From W1P20-047 sp045118335 (GTDB lineage Bacteria > Actinomycetota > Coriobacteriia > Coriobacteriales > Eggerthellaceae): 23,016 nucleotides of DNA. The stretch spans positions 1-23,016 of the forward strand of contig JBGUXY010000030.1 of NCBI GenBank assembly GCA_045118335.1, given 5' to 3'. How positions within the stretch are numbered: the first letter of the stretch is position 1; every line of letters starts with the position of its first letter. The position numbers and the translations under genes were made by a program. The notes beneath the pieces are model-generated. The model was not told where the DNA came from. It saw nothing but the letters and a program-made list of their open reading frames with translations, and ran no database searches. Positions 8,105 through 15,418 of this stretch are shown here, piece by piece.

Positions 8105-9235
8105 ATGGCATATGCAACATGGAGCTTGGAAACGCTGGAGCGTTTTTGCGGCGATGCGTTTCGTGCGTTCGGGTTCGATGAGGCGGACAGCGCCCGCATC
8201 AGCGACGTGCTGCTCATGGCTGACCTGTACGGCATCGAAAGCCATGGCATGCAACGCATGGTGCGTTATCACAAAGGGCTCGAGAACGGGCAGATTCATC
8301 TGGACGCTCGGCCCGAAGTGGTGTTCGAAACGCCGATAAGCGCTGTTATCGATGGGCATTCCGGCATGGGGCAGCTCGTGGGCGCGTTCGCCATGCAAAA
8401 GGCCATAAAGAAGGCCGAAACCGCAGGCGTGGGTATCGTGAGCGTGCGCGAATCGAATCATTACGGCATTGCCGGCTATTATGCGCAGATGGCTAGCAAG
8501 CGTGGGCTCATCGGCTTTTCGTGCACGAACTCTGAAGCCATCATGGTGCCCACGTTTGGGCGCGAGGCCATGCTGGGGTCCAACCCAATCGCCGTGGCCG
8601 TGCCGGCAGAGCCCTATCCGTTCCTGTTCGATGCCTCCACGACGGTGGTCACGCGCGGCAAGCTGGAGATGTACAACAAGATGGGCAAGCCGCTGCCCGA
8701 AGGCTGGGCGCTAGACGAAACCGGCGCACCGAGCAACGATGCCCCGCGCGTGCTCACGAACATCGTGAGCAAGAACGGCGGTGGCATCATGCCGCTGGGT
8801 GGTGCCACCGAGCAGCTGGGAAGCCACAAGGGCTATGGCAACGGCATGATTGCCGAGCTGTTCAGCTCCATCTTGTCCATGGGCGTGACGAGCGATTTCT
8901 GCTGCACCTTTCCCGACAAGACGGGCATCTGCCATGGGTTTGCGGCTATCAACCCTGCGGCGTTCGGAGATGCGGAAGCCATCAAAGCGCATTTCAGCAG
9001 CTACCTGGAGCGTTTGCGCGAAAGCGCGAAGGCCGAAGGCGCCGAGCAGATATACACGCACGGCGAAAAGGAAGTGTTTGCCGAAGCCGATCGCCGCGCG
9101 AATGGCATCCCGGTAAGCGACGGCACCATGATGGAGCTGCTCGATTTGTGCGAATACCTGAAGCTCGACGCCGACGAATATTTCTCTGGCTACAAGCCTG
9201 GTGACGATTTCGCTGGCTTCACGACCAGCTACTAG
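8105..9235 (+). CDS. Ldh2 family malate/L-lactate/ureidoglycolate dehydrogenase
   Basis: A 376-residue NAD(P)-dependent oxidoreductase of the Ldh2 family, whose members oxidise malate, L-lactate, ureidoglycolate or similar 2-hydroxy acids and are unrelated to classical Ldh/Mdh. Family marks are Ile-Glu-Ser-His-Gly (His47), the Glu-Ser-Asn-His-Tyr-Gly catalytic segment (His119), Leu-Gly-Ser-Asn-Pro-Ile-Ala (about 157-163) and Phe-Asp-Ala-Ser-Thr-Thr at 175-180. The start at 8105 has AGGAGG at 8093-8098. The 192-nt gap after purB has only a TACACT -10-like box and a short T-run. Fumarase genes follow, which favours malate as substrate, but that is context only. Confidence 0.87.
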   Translation: MAYATWSLETLERFCGDAFRAFGFDEADSARISDVLLMADLYGIESHGMQRMVRYHKGLENGQIHLDARPEVVFETPISAVIDGHSGMGQLVGAFAMQKAIKKAETAGVGIVSVRESNHYGIAGYYAQMASKRGLIGFSCTNSEAIMVPTFGREAMLGSNPIAVAVPAEPYPFLFDASTTVVTRGKLEMYNKMGKPLPEGWALDETGAPSNDAPRVLTNIVSKNGGGIMPLGGATEQLGSHKGYGNGMIAELFSSILSMGVTSDFCCTFPDKTGICHGFAAINPAAFGDAEAIKAHFSSYLERLRESAKAEGAEQIYTHGEKEVFAEADRRANGIPVSDGTMMELLDLCEYLKLDADEYFSGYKPGDDFAGFTTSY

Positions 9236-9505
9236 GCTCTGCGGTTCTGCGAGCTGTGAAACGGTTCGACGCTGCGGTTTGCCCACACATGCGACCAGCC
9301 AAGCTGGACGCGTTTCCTCGGGCGCAAGATGGGCACCGAATTGCTCGCTGGGAAGTTCGGTGTTTGCTCCGTCGTGAACCAAAGCTCGCTCCTTCGCAAG
9401 TGGGGCTATCTGGCGCGACTTGCCGACTTTGATGGACCCGGGATGATGGTTGTCAAAAAGGGGCAGTTCCATCTTGTGAATACTCAAATGCGATGGAAGG
9501 GTATG

Positions 9506-10348
9506 ATGAGGGCAATTCACTTTGAACAAATCGTGCAGGTGGTGGCGGATGCCTGCATCAAGGCAAATTGCAGTTTGCCGGATGATGTGGCATGTGCGCT
9601 GCGGCATGCGCGCGAAACCGAGCCGTGGCCTGTGGCGCAGGCTACGCTGGATGTGATTCTGAAAAACCTGGAAATCGGAGTCGCCGACCAGGTGCCGCTG
9701 TGCCAGGACACGGGGGCTGCATGTGTGTTCGTGGAACTGGGGCAGGATGTGCGTATCGAAGGCGGACTGCTGGTAGACGCCATCAACGAAGGCGTGCGCA
9801 AAGGCTACGGGGAAGGTTACCTGCGCAAGTCGATGGTGGCCGACCCGCTACGACGCGTGAACACGAAGACAAACGAGCCGGCCCTCATCCATACCGATGT
9901 CGTGGAAGGGGACGGGCTGCGCATCACGGTGGCGCCGAAAGGTGCTGGATCCGAAAACATGAGCAAGATAAAGATGCTCAAGCCAGCTGACGGGCGCGAA
10001 GGTGTCATCGAATTCGTGCTCGATGCCGTGCGCGCGGCTGGCCCCAACCCATGTCCGCCCATCGTGGTGGGGGTGGGAATCGGGGGCAATTTCGACCACT
10101 GCGCGAAGCTGGCCAAGAAAGCGCTCACCCGCGAACTGGGCCAGGCTAACCCCGATCCGTTCTATGCGGAAATGGAAGCGGAACTGCTCGCGTCCATCAA
10201 CGGCTTCGGAATCGGCCCAGCTGGTTTCGGTGGCGCGACCACGGCCCTGGCCGTTTTTGTGGAGCAAATGCCCACCCATATCGCCTGCCTGCCCGTGGCC
10301 GTGAACATCAACTGCCACGTGGCCCGCCACGAGACAGTGGTGCTGTAG
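9506..10348 (+). CDS. Class I fumarate hydratase, alpha subunit
   Basis: A 280-residue N-terminal subunit of the two-subunit, oxygen-sensitive [4Fe-4S] fumarase (tartrate dehydratase relatives), which reversibly hydrates fumarate to L-malate in the cytoplasm. Three conserved cysteines suit the cluster ligands: Cys66 in Pro-Leu-Cys-Gln-Asp-Thr-Gly, Cys183 in Asn-Pro-Cys-Pro-Pro and Cys270 in Asn-Cys-His-Val. The Gly-Ile-Gly-Gly-Asn-Phe-Asp block is also present. The start at 9506 is preferred (GGAAGG at 9495-9500, expected Arg-Ala-Ile-His N-terminus); ATG 9503 is equally possible and 9329 is unlikely. The 270-nt upstream gap shows no gene and no convincing promoter. The beta subunit follows after 12 nt. 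L-tartrate dehydratase is the main alternative. Confidence 0.92.
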   Translation: MRAIHFEQIVQVVADACIKANCSLPDDVACALRHARETEPWPVAQATLDVILKNLEIGVADQVPLCQDTGAACVFVELGQDVRIEGGLLVDAINEGVRKGYGEGYLRKSMVADPLRRVNTKTNEPALIHTDVVEGDGLRITVAPKGAGSENMSKIKMLKPADGREGVIEFVLDAVRAAGPNPCPPIVVGVGIGGNFDHCAKLAKKALTRELGQANPDPFYAEMEAELLASINGFGIGPAGFGGATTALAVFVEQMPTHIACLPVAVNINCHVARHETVVL

Positions 10349-10360
10349 AAAGGGTTCTCC

Positions 10361-10930
10361 ATGAGCGAAAACGCCATAAGGAAGATAAGCGGCACCATCG
10401 ATGCCGAAACTGCGCGTTCCCTGCACGCGGGAGATCAGGTGCTCTACACGGGATGGGTCTACACGGCCCGAGATGCCGCCCACGCCCGGCTCGTGGAGCT
10501 TCTCGACGACGGCGAGCCGCTCCCCTTCGACATCGAAGATGCCATCATCTACTATGCAGGCCCTGCACCCGCGAAGCCCGGGCAGCCCATCGGCTCGGTT
10601 GGCCCCACCACGGCGTATCGCATGGATCCATACGCCCCGCGTCTGCTCGATGCAGGGCTGCGCGCCATGATCGGCAAGGGCATGCGCAACGATGCCGTCG
10701 TCAGCGCCGTCGAGCGCAACGATGCCGTGTACTTCGCCGCCGTCGGAGGTGCGGCGGCGCTCATCGCGAAGTCGGTGATAGACGCGCAGCTGGTGTGTTA
10801 CGAAGATCTTGGTACCGAGGCGATTCGCCTGCTCACAGTTGAAAACATGCCGCTTACCGTCGCCATCGACTGCCATGGCGGCAACATCTACGAAGCCGGG
10901 CCCGCCGCGTACTTGCAAAGCCTGGGGTAG
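10361..10930 (+). CDS. Class I fumarate hydratase, beta subunit
   Basis: A 189-residue C-terminal subunit partner of the preceding alpha subunit. Family marks include Gly-Pro-Thr-Thr-Ala-Tyr-Arg-Met-Asp at 81-89, Ile-Gly-Lys-Gly, Gly-Gly-Ala-Ala-Ala-Leu, and the Glu-Asp-Leu-Gly-Thr-Glu-Ala-Ile segment with the following Leu-x-Val. Length matches the usual separate beta subunit. An AAAGGG site precedes the ATG, and the 12-nt gap shows operon structure with alpha. The product completes an active fumarase; together with the Ldh2-type dehydrogenase upstream it could carry fumarate to malate and oxaloacetate or the reverse. Confidence 0.92.
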   Translation: MSENAIRKISGTIDAETARSLHAGDQVLYTGWVYTARDAAHARLVELLDDGEPLPFDIEDAIIYYAGPAPAKPGQPIGSVGPTTAYRMDPYAPRLLDAGLRAMIGKGMRNDAVVSAVERNDAVYFAAVGGAAALIAKSVIDAQLVCYEDLGTEAIRLLTVENMPLTVAIDCHGGNIYEAGPAAYLQSLG

Positions 10931-10940
10931 CGCCAGCTCA

Positions 10941-11000
10941 CGCCAAAATACGACAAGCCAAAACCGAAGCCTGGCTTGTCGCATGTTTGCCGATTGGCGC
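10941..11000. terminator. Nested hairpin between convergent fumarase and EEP genes
   Basis: CGACAAGCCA (10951-10960) pairs with TGGCTTGTCG (10972-10981), a perfect 10-bp stem. Outer arms CGCCAA (10941-10946) and TTGGCG (10995-11000) extend it. On the minus strand the inner stem is followed by TATTTT, so it is a reasonable terminator for the EEP gene; on the plus strand the T-run is weaker. Confidence 0.7.
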
Positions 11001-11007
11001 AGATGGC

Positions 11008-12534
11008 TTATGCGCCAGCGTTATTGCTTGCTGCGTCGGGGTAGTTGCCGTTTTCGTCGGGGAATCCGATATACTCCCACGTGTTGTCTTCCCAGCCGTC
11101 ATTGTCTTCGTCAACGTAGTGGGGCTTCTCTTCCTCGGTGGCCTCTTCAGCCGATTCTTCTTCGGTGGCTCCTTCGGCTTCTTCCGCGTTGGCGGCTGCT
11201 TCCGCTTCGGCCTTCGCTGCGAGGTCTTCGGCAACGGTTTCCTCGTCGGAGAGGGTGATTGTCATGTGGACGGGGTTGTGGTCGCTGTATTCGAAGCCGG
11301 TGTCGATAGTGGTCACTTCGTTAACCAGCACGTTTGGCGAGCAGATGTAGCCATCGATCATGTAGTACTGGAACGTGGAGTCGCTGGCGTTGTATGGCCG
11401 GTCGAGCGAACGGCAGGTGGGCACGCTCGGGTCCATGACCAGCTGCCAGTTCTCGTTAAACGACGTCGCGTCGATCGTTCCGCACTGCCAGAGCCCGTCG
11501 CCTTGCAGGGGATAGGCGCTCGTGTCGATGTTGGAGAACGTCTGGTTGAAATCGCCACCGGCGATGACGTAGTTGCCGCGCTCGTATTCATGCTGCATGA
11601 AGCGCACGAGCTGGGCGGTTTGGGCTTCCTTGCCCTCGCCGTCATCGTAGGCTTCCAGGTGCAAGTTCACCAGCACCAGATCCTTGCCGGTATCAGCGAT
11701 GGGAACGCGTTCTACCAGCAGGCATCGCTTCAGGTTGGCAACACGCACGGGCCAGCTAAAGGGGCAGGGAAGCTGCATGCGCGTCGCGTTTTCCGCGGCG
11801 AACTTCGTCTCGGTCTGAATGCCCGCATACACCTGTCCAAGCGGCGGGATGGGATAGGGCACGTATGCCACCATGTAGTTGGTTGCAAAAGCACTCGAGT
11901 AACCTGCGCTGTCGAAAGCGCTGGAGATGTTTTGGCTTTCATCCACGTGATACGAGCGTTTGGAGTCAACGTCGAGTTCCTGCAAGAACATGACATCGGC
12001 GTCTTGTTCCTGCAAAACGTTCTTGATGCCCGAAAGGTTGTTGTATACCTCGTCTTCGCTTACGGTGCGCACGCCCCTGCCGCCATCCATGAAGAAGTCG
12101 GCTTCATCGGAAAGGCCGCAGTAACCCAGGTTCCACGTGACCAAGCTGATTTGCTGGCCGTCGTCAACCACTCCGGTGGTTTGGTGCGTGATGGGCACTT
12201 CTTCGGTGTCGGCGGGATTGTATTCCGTGACGGTGAGCATGCCCAGCATGATTATCACGGCAAGCAGGATGAGGATGAACAGCACGCCGATGACGCGGGC
12301 GATCTTGGTGGGAACGGACGCCTTGCGCTTATAGCCCCTTGCGGGAATCATGCCACGGGGCGTGCTCAGAGGAGATACCGACCGAGTGGCACCATAGCTT
12401 ATGCCTTCCATCTCGGAAGGGATGGCGCGGGGGATGGAAACGGGGGTGGTGTTGTGCTTCCCCGTCTTTGATCTGCTGGCGGTGGGCTCTGCTTCGTTCG
12501 AGGGTCGTGCCGACGGTCTCGGATCGTTTGCCAT
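11008..12534 (-). CDS. Membrane-anchored endonuclease/exonuclease/phosphatase (EEP) family protein with acidic Ca-loop tail
   Basis: A 508-residue protein. Residues 1-78 are basic and disordered-looking (Ser, Pro, Arg), 79-101 form one transmembrane helix, and the rest should lie outside the membrane. Residues 129-428 are an EEP domain with Thr-Trp-Asn (N135), Gln-Glu (E186), His292, Gly-Gly-Asp-Phe-Asn (D328, N330), Ile-Asp-Gly (D394) and Ser-Asp-His-Asn-Pro (D418, H419). The catalytic metal site therefore looks intact. The family cuts phosphodiester or phosphomonoester bonds in DNA, lipids or sugar phosphates; the substrate here is unknown. Residues about 430-470 are Ala/Glu-rich, then comes a VDEDNDGWEDN loop (474-484) of the D-x-D-x-D-G-x-x-D calcium type. 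The same tail ends the upstream gene product. The start at 12534 has AAGGAGA 7 nt away; an in-frame ATG at 12636 is less likely. Confidence 0.82.
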   Translation of the reverse strand: MANDPRPSARPSNEAEPTASRSKTGKHNTTPVSIPRAIPSEMEGISYGATRSVSPLSTPRGMIPARGYKRKASVPTKIARVIGVLFILILLAVIIMLGMLTVTEYNPADTEEVPITHQTTGVVDDGQQISLVTWNLGYCGLSDEADFFMDGGRGVRTVSEDEVYNNLSGIKNVLQEQDADVMFLQELDVDSKRSYHVDESQNISSAFDSAGYSSAFATNYMVAYVPYPIPPLGQVYAGIQTETKFAAENATRMQLPCPFSWPVRVANLKRCLLVERVPIADTGKDLVLVNLHLEAYDDGEGKEAQTAQLVRFMQHEYERGNYVIAGGDFNQTFSNIDTSAYPLQGDGLWQCGTIDATSFNENWQLVMDPSVPTCRSLDRPYNASDSTFQYYMIDGYICSPNVLVNEVTTIDTGFEYSDHNPVHMTITLSDEETVAEDLAAKAEAEAAANAEEAEGATEEESAEEATEEEKPHYVDEDNDGWEDNTWEYIGFPDENGNYPDAASNNAGA

Positions 12535-12889
12535 AGCGTGGTCTCCTTCTAAACGCCCAGGAAAACCTGTCGAGCACTCGGGTGCGTGCGCTCTCGCATG
12601 GCTGCGTTGGGCGTGTGCATATATAGGTATTTGCATGGTAATACATGTTTCGACGCTCTGCCATCAATTCGAGGGGGGCGTGCGCTCTGAATCACTAAAC
12701 GGACAGCTCGACGACGTCTTCAGGGCGGATTACCGCAGAAAGCAACGTTGCGTGCGAATGCGGCCAAGCTGACGGTTCTGCCCGCCAGCCGTCGGAAATC
12801 CTGTAGTTGTCGCCCTAGTCCCGCCTGTGATCCTAAGGCTTTGTGCTGCTTGAAGCGCGATATCCTAAAGCCTTGACGGTGTCGGTGTT
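12535..12889 (-). promoter_or_regulatory. Intergenic region between the two minus-strand membrane protein genes
   Basis: No gene is supported in this 355-nt gap. A -10-like TATATA lies on the minus strand at 12620-12625, about 86 nt before the EEP start codon, without a good -35. AAGGCTTT (12835-12842) and AAAGCCTT (12867-12874) form an 8-bp inverted repeat within direct repeats of ATCCTAA. It lies just past the stop of the upstream gene and could terminate it, though no U-tract follows. The EEP gene thus probably has its own promoter. Confidence 0.35.
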
Positions 12890-14392
12890 CTACCCTTCGA
12901 CAGTGCCTATGAGCTCTCCGGTGTTGTCGTCGTAGCCGTCTTCGTCTTCATCTACGTGGGCGGGGCCGTCGTAGGCCTTCCAAACGCGCACTTGCGCGCG
13001 ATGTTCGGTCTTGCCTTTCGTGTTCACCTGGTCGATTTGCATGATGGTGACCACGGTATCGCCCGCTCCGGTCGTGGCCAAGTGATCGCCCCAGTTGGTG
13101 CAGCCGCTTTCCACGTCAAGCGAGCAAAAGCTACGCTCGTTCAAATCGACCCCGCAAACCGCCGTGGTTGATTTCACCATCAACCAGCGGTCGGTGCACC
13201 AGCACGGTCCTGTCTGCGGCGTGCGCCCAAAGCGGAACCACTTGATGCCGTCGTAGGTGGTGCCGGGGGCGTGTGCGGCAGCGGGTGTGTACGTTCCCAG
13301 GTTGGAAATGCCATCACCGTAGTCATAGATACTCTCGAAGCAAAACGAGATGCCGTTGGGGCCGAAGCCCAGCGCATTGGGCGCCATGCCCGAAGGCAGG
13401 GTGAGCGTGTCGGTGGGCGTCCCCGTTTCGTCGTCGAAGTACATGAGGTCGAAGGTGCTGCGTGATTCGGGGTTGTGTGCGGCTATGACCACGCCGGAGT
13501 CGCCGGCGTACAGAGGGCAGCTCATGCGCCCCACCGCTTCGTGCAGCACCTGGACGTTGTCCTTCGAGAACCCAGCGCGTTTCAGATACGATGGCTTCGA
13601 GCGGTAGTCCTCGTCGGTGGTCGAGGGCATTACCTGCCAATAGGCATTGTCCATCACCGCTGCGATGCTGGGCGTCTCGCAACTGCGGTTTCCCTCTTCC
13701 AGAAGTCGCGGCGCGCCCAAGACGCCGTCGGTGGAAATCGGTGCGCACAAAACGCGCCAAGTTCCCATCATGACGTTCGCCTCGATCCACACCAGTCCGC
13801 TTTGGCTGGCGCGTGCATCGAAGATCTCGTAACCTTCGTCGGATCCGACTGCGCTATCGAGCACGTTGAAGTAGTTACCCGTATCCAGCATGAGCAACGC
13901 CACCTGCGTGAGCGGGCTTGCCGTTTCGGTGGGCAACAGGCAAGCGGCAACTTGGCTGTTGTTCGCCCAGACCAGCGTGCCGAAAGGCAGTTCATAATCC
14001 CCGACTAGCGTGAAGCAGTCGTCGCGTGAGAGCTCGGTGCAGTCATCGAGGTTGAACACGGATCTTTCGGGGACCGTTATGCCTTGCGAGTTGAGCTCCC
14101 CATCGTTTCCGCCAAGGAAGACGGCACCTGCGGCAACGGCGGCGGCAGCGCCGATGCCTGCGGCCCCGACCAGGAAATGCCTGCGGGTGAGCACGACCTC
14201 GCCGGTGGGTAGTGGGACCTTCAAGCCAGGACGGCCGTCTAGGGGAACCTCTTGCACGACAGATGGGCGCGATTTCTGGTGCTGGGCTGCGGCGCGCTGG
14301 GATGGCGTCTTGAACTTGGACGCGCGGGTGCGCCGAAACGGGGCTGCAGACCGATCGTGGGCGTTTTTGTATGGCTTGCGCGATATGGGCAT
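12890..14392 (-). CDS. Unrecognised cysteine-rich extracytoplasmic protein with internal Tat-like anchor
   Basis: A 500-residue protein I do not recognise. Residues 1-69 are basic and rich in Arg, Pro, Gln and Ser. Residues 68-76 (Leu-Thr-Arg-Arg-His-Phe-Leu-Val-Gly) match a twin-arginine motif followed by an Ala/Gly-rich hydrophobic stretch to about 94. The remainder has 12 cysteines, many Trp/Gly and short beta-like segments, which could be a beta-propeller, but no repeat is clear. The C-terminus carries VDEDEDGYDDNTGELIG (480-496), matching the EEP neighbour's tail and a D-x-D-x-D-G-x-x-D calcium loop. The start at 14392 has GGAGAG 8 nt upstream. If the Tat reading is right the protein is exported folded; otherwise the segment is a plain signal anchor. 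It is divergent from the two-component genes. Confidence 0.6.
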   Translation of the reverse strand: MPISRKPYKNAHDRSAAPFRRTRASKFKTPSQRAAAQHQKSRPSVVQEVPLDGRPGLKVPLPTGEVVLTRRHFLVGAAGIGAAAAVAAGAVFLGGNDGELNSQGITVPERSVFNLDDCTELSRDDCFTLVGDYELPFGTLVWANNSQVAACLLPTETASPLTQVALLMLDTGNYFNVLDSAVGSDEGYEIFDARASQSGLVWIEANVMMGTWRVLCAPISTDGVLGAPRLLEEGNRSCETPSIAAVMDNAYWQVMPSTTDEDYRSKPSYLKRAGFSKDNVQVLHEAVGRMSCPLYAGDSGVVIAAHNPESRSTFDLMYFDDETGTPTDTLTLPSGMAPNALGFGPNGISFCFESIYDYGDGISNLGTYTPAAAHAPGTTYDGIKWFRFGRTPQTGPCWCTDRWLMVKSTTAVCGVDLNERSFCSLDVESGCTNWGDHLATTGAGDTVVTIMQIDQVNTKGKTEHRAQVRVWKAYDGPAHVDEDEDGYDDNTGELIGTVEG

Positions 14393-14528
14393 TCTGCGTT
14401 TCTCTCCATGTGCTCCGATGCCGCTGCGCTATATCCCCGAGCGCGCATCTCGAAATCCGTTGTCCGTTGGCGCAACATGCGTCAGGCGCAACGTTTAGCA
14501 CGATTATTGTGTCATTCGTTTCAGCTTT

Positions 14529-14621
14529 GCAGGTACCTGCACGCCAATTGCTACAATAAACGCAAATTGGACAACAGGCTGGTGACGGCGGTTGGGAAAG
14601 TCGCCGTCATCGTCTTATAAT
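14529..14621 (+). promoter_or_regulatory. Palindrome-rich promoter region of the two-component system
   Basis: The 306-nt divergent gap (14393-14698) contains GCAGGTACCTGC (14529-14540), a perfect 12-nt palindrome. A -10-like TACAAT lies at 14552-14557 between CCAATT and AATTGG arms. A second promoter, TTGGGA (14592-14597), 18 nt, TATAAT (14616-14621), looks better. Perfect 8-bp arms TGACGGCG (14583-14590) and CGCCGTCA (14602-14609) straddle its -35, a natural place for an operator. The minus-strand gene at 14392 probably also starts from this gap, but I see no clear box for it. Confidence 0.55.
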
Positions 14622-14698
14622 GCCCTGAAAGGCCGAAATACATAACGCATACGATTGCACGCATACTTCGAAGCGAATACGAAAAGGAGGCTTCCATC

Positions 14699-15406
14699 AT
14701 GAGCAACGAAACCCGCCGTATTCTTCTGGTTGAAGACGAGAAGGCCATCCGCGATGCGGTTGCCGCTTACCTGGAACGCGAAAACTACTGGGTCACTGCC
14801 GTAGGCGATGGCCAGGAAGCGCTGGAAGAGTTCAGCAAGCATCATTTCGACCTGGTCGTGCTCGACCTCATGCTCCCCCGTGTGCCTGGCGAGCGTGTTT
14901 GCCGCGCCATCCGCGACAACTCCGATGTGCCCATCATCATGCTCACCGCCAAGGGCGAGGTAGAAGACCGCATCATCGGTCTGGAGCTGGGCGCCGACGA
15001 CTATCTGGTGAAGCCGTTCAGCCCGCGCGAGTTGGTTGCCCGCGTGCGCGCGCTGCTGCGCCGCGTCCATTCGGACGTGGAGCCCCAGCGCGAGGTGCTC
15101 GAGTTCGGCGAGCTTACCATCGACATCTCCGGTCACAAGGTACTCGTCGCCGGCAAGGAAGTGAATCTCACCGCCAGTGAATTCAAGCTGCTCACCACCC
15201 TGTCTCGCTATCCGGGTCGTGTGTACAGCCGCATGGAACTGGTGGAAAAGGTGCTCGGTTACGACTTCGAGGGCTACGAGCGCACCATCGACAGCCACGT
15301 GAAGAACCTTCGTGCGAAGATCGGCGACAATCCGCACAACCCGAAGTGGCTGCACACCGTCCATGGCGTGGGCTATCGTTTCGAAGATCCTTCCAAGCAG
15401 GCATAG
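14699..15406 (+). CDS. OmpR/PhoB-family response regulator
   Basis: A 235-residue two-domain response regulator. The receiver domain (about 6-120) has the acidic pair Glu12-Asp13, phospho-acceptor Asp56 in Val-Leu-Asp-Leu-Met-Leu-Pro, Thr83 and Lys105 in Leu-Val-Lys-Pro-Phe. The C-terminal winged helix (about 133-230) carries the typical Leu-Thr-Ala-Ser-Glu-Phe-Lys-Leu-Leu and Arg-Thr-Ile-Asp-Ser-His-Val-Lys-Asn-Leu-Arg-Lys-like segments. Phosphorylation by the adjacent kinase should drive dimeric DNA binding. AAAAGGAGG lies 8 nt before the ATG, among the strongest sites in the window. The kinase gene follows almost at once. Target genes are unknown, but the divergent membrane-protein genes share its control region. 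Confidence 0.95.
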   Translation: MSNETRRILLVEDEKAIRDAVAAYLERENYWVTAVGDGQEALEEFSKHHFDLVVLDLMLPRVPGERVCRAIRDNSDVPIIMLTAKGEVEDRIIGLELGADDYLVKPFSPRELVARVRALLRRVHSDVEPQREVLEFGELTIDISGHKVLVAGKEVNLTASEFKLLTTLSRYPGRVYSRMELVEKVLGYDFEGYERTIDSHVKNLRAKIGDNPHNPKWLHTVHGVGYRFEDPSKQA

Positions 15407-15418
15407 CGGTTGTGCCGC

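Noticed and set aside
9848..10984. Minus-strand frame (378 codons) over the fumarase genes
   Set aside because: It is antisense to two well-conserved subunits and carries no family signature.
10987..12471. Long plus-strand frame (494 codons) over the EEP gene
   Set aside because: The minus-strand frame has a full EEP catalytic set, a transmembrane helix and a good ribosome site; the plus-strand product has none.
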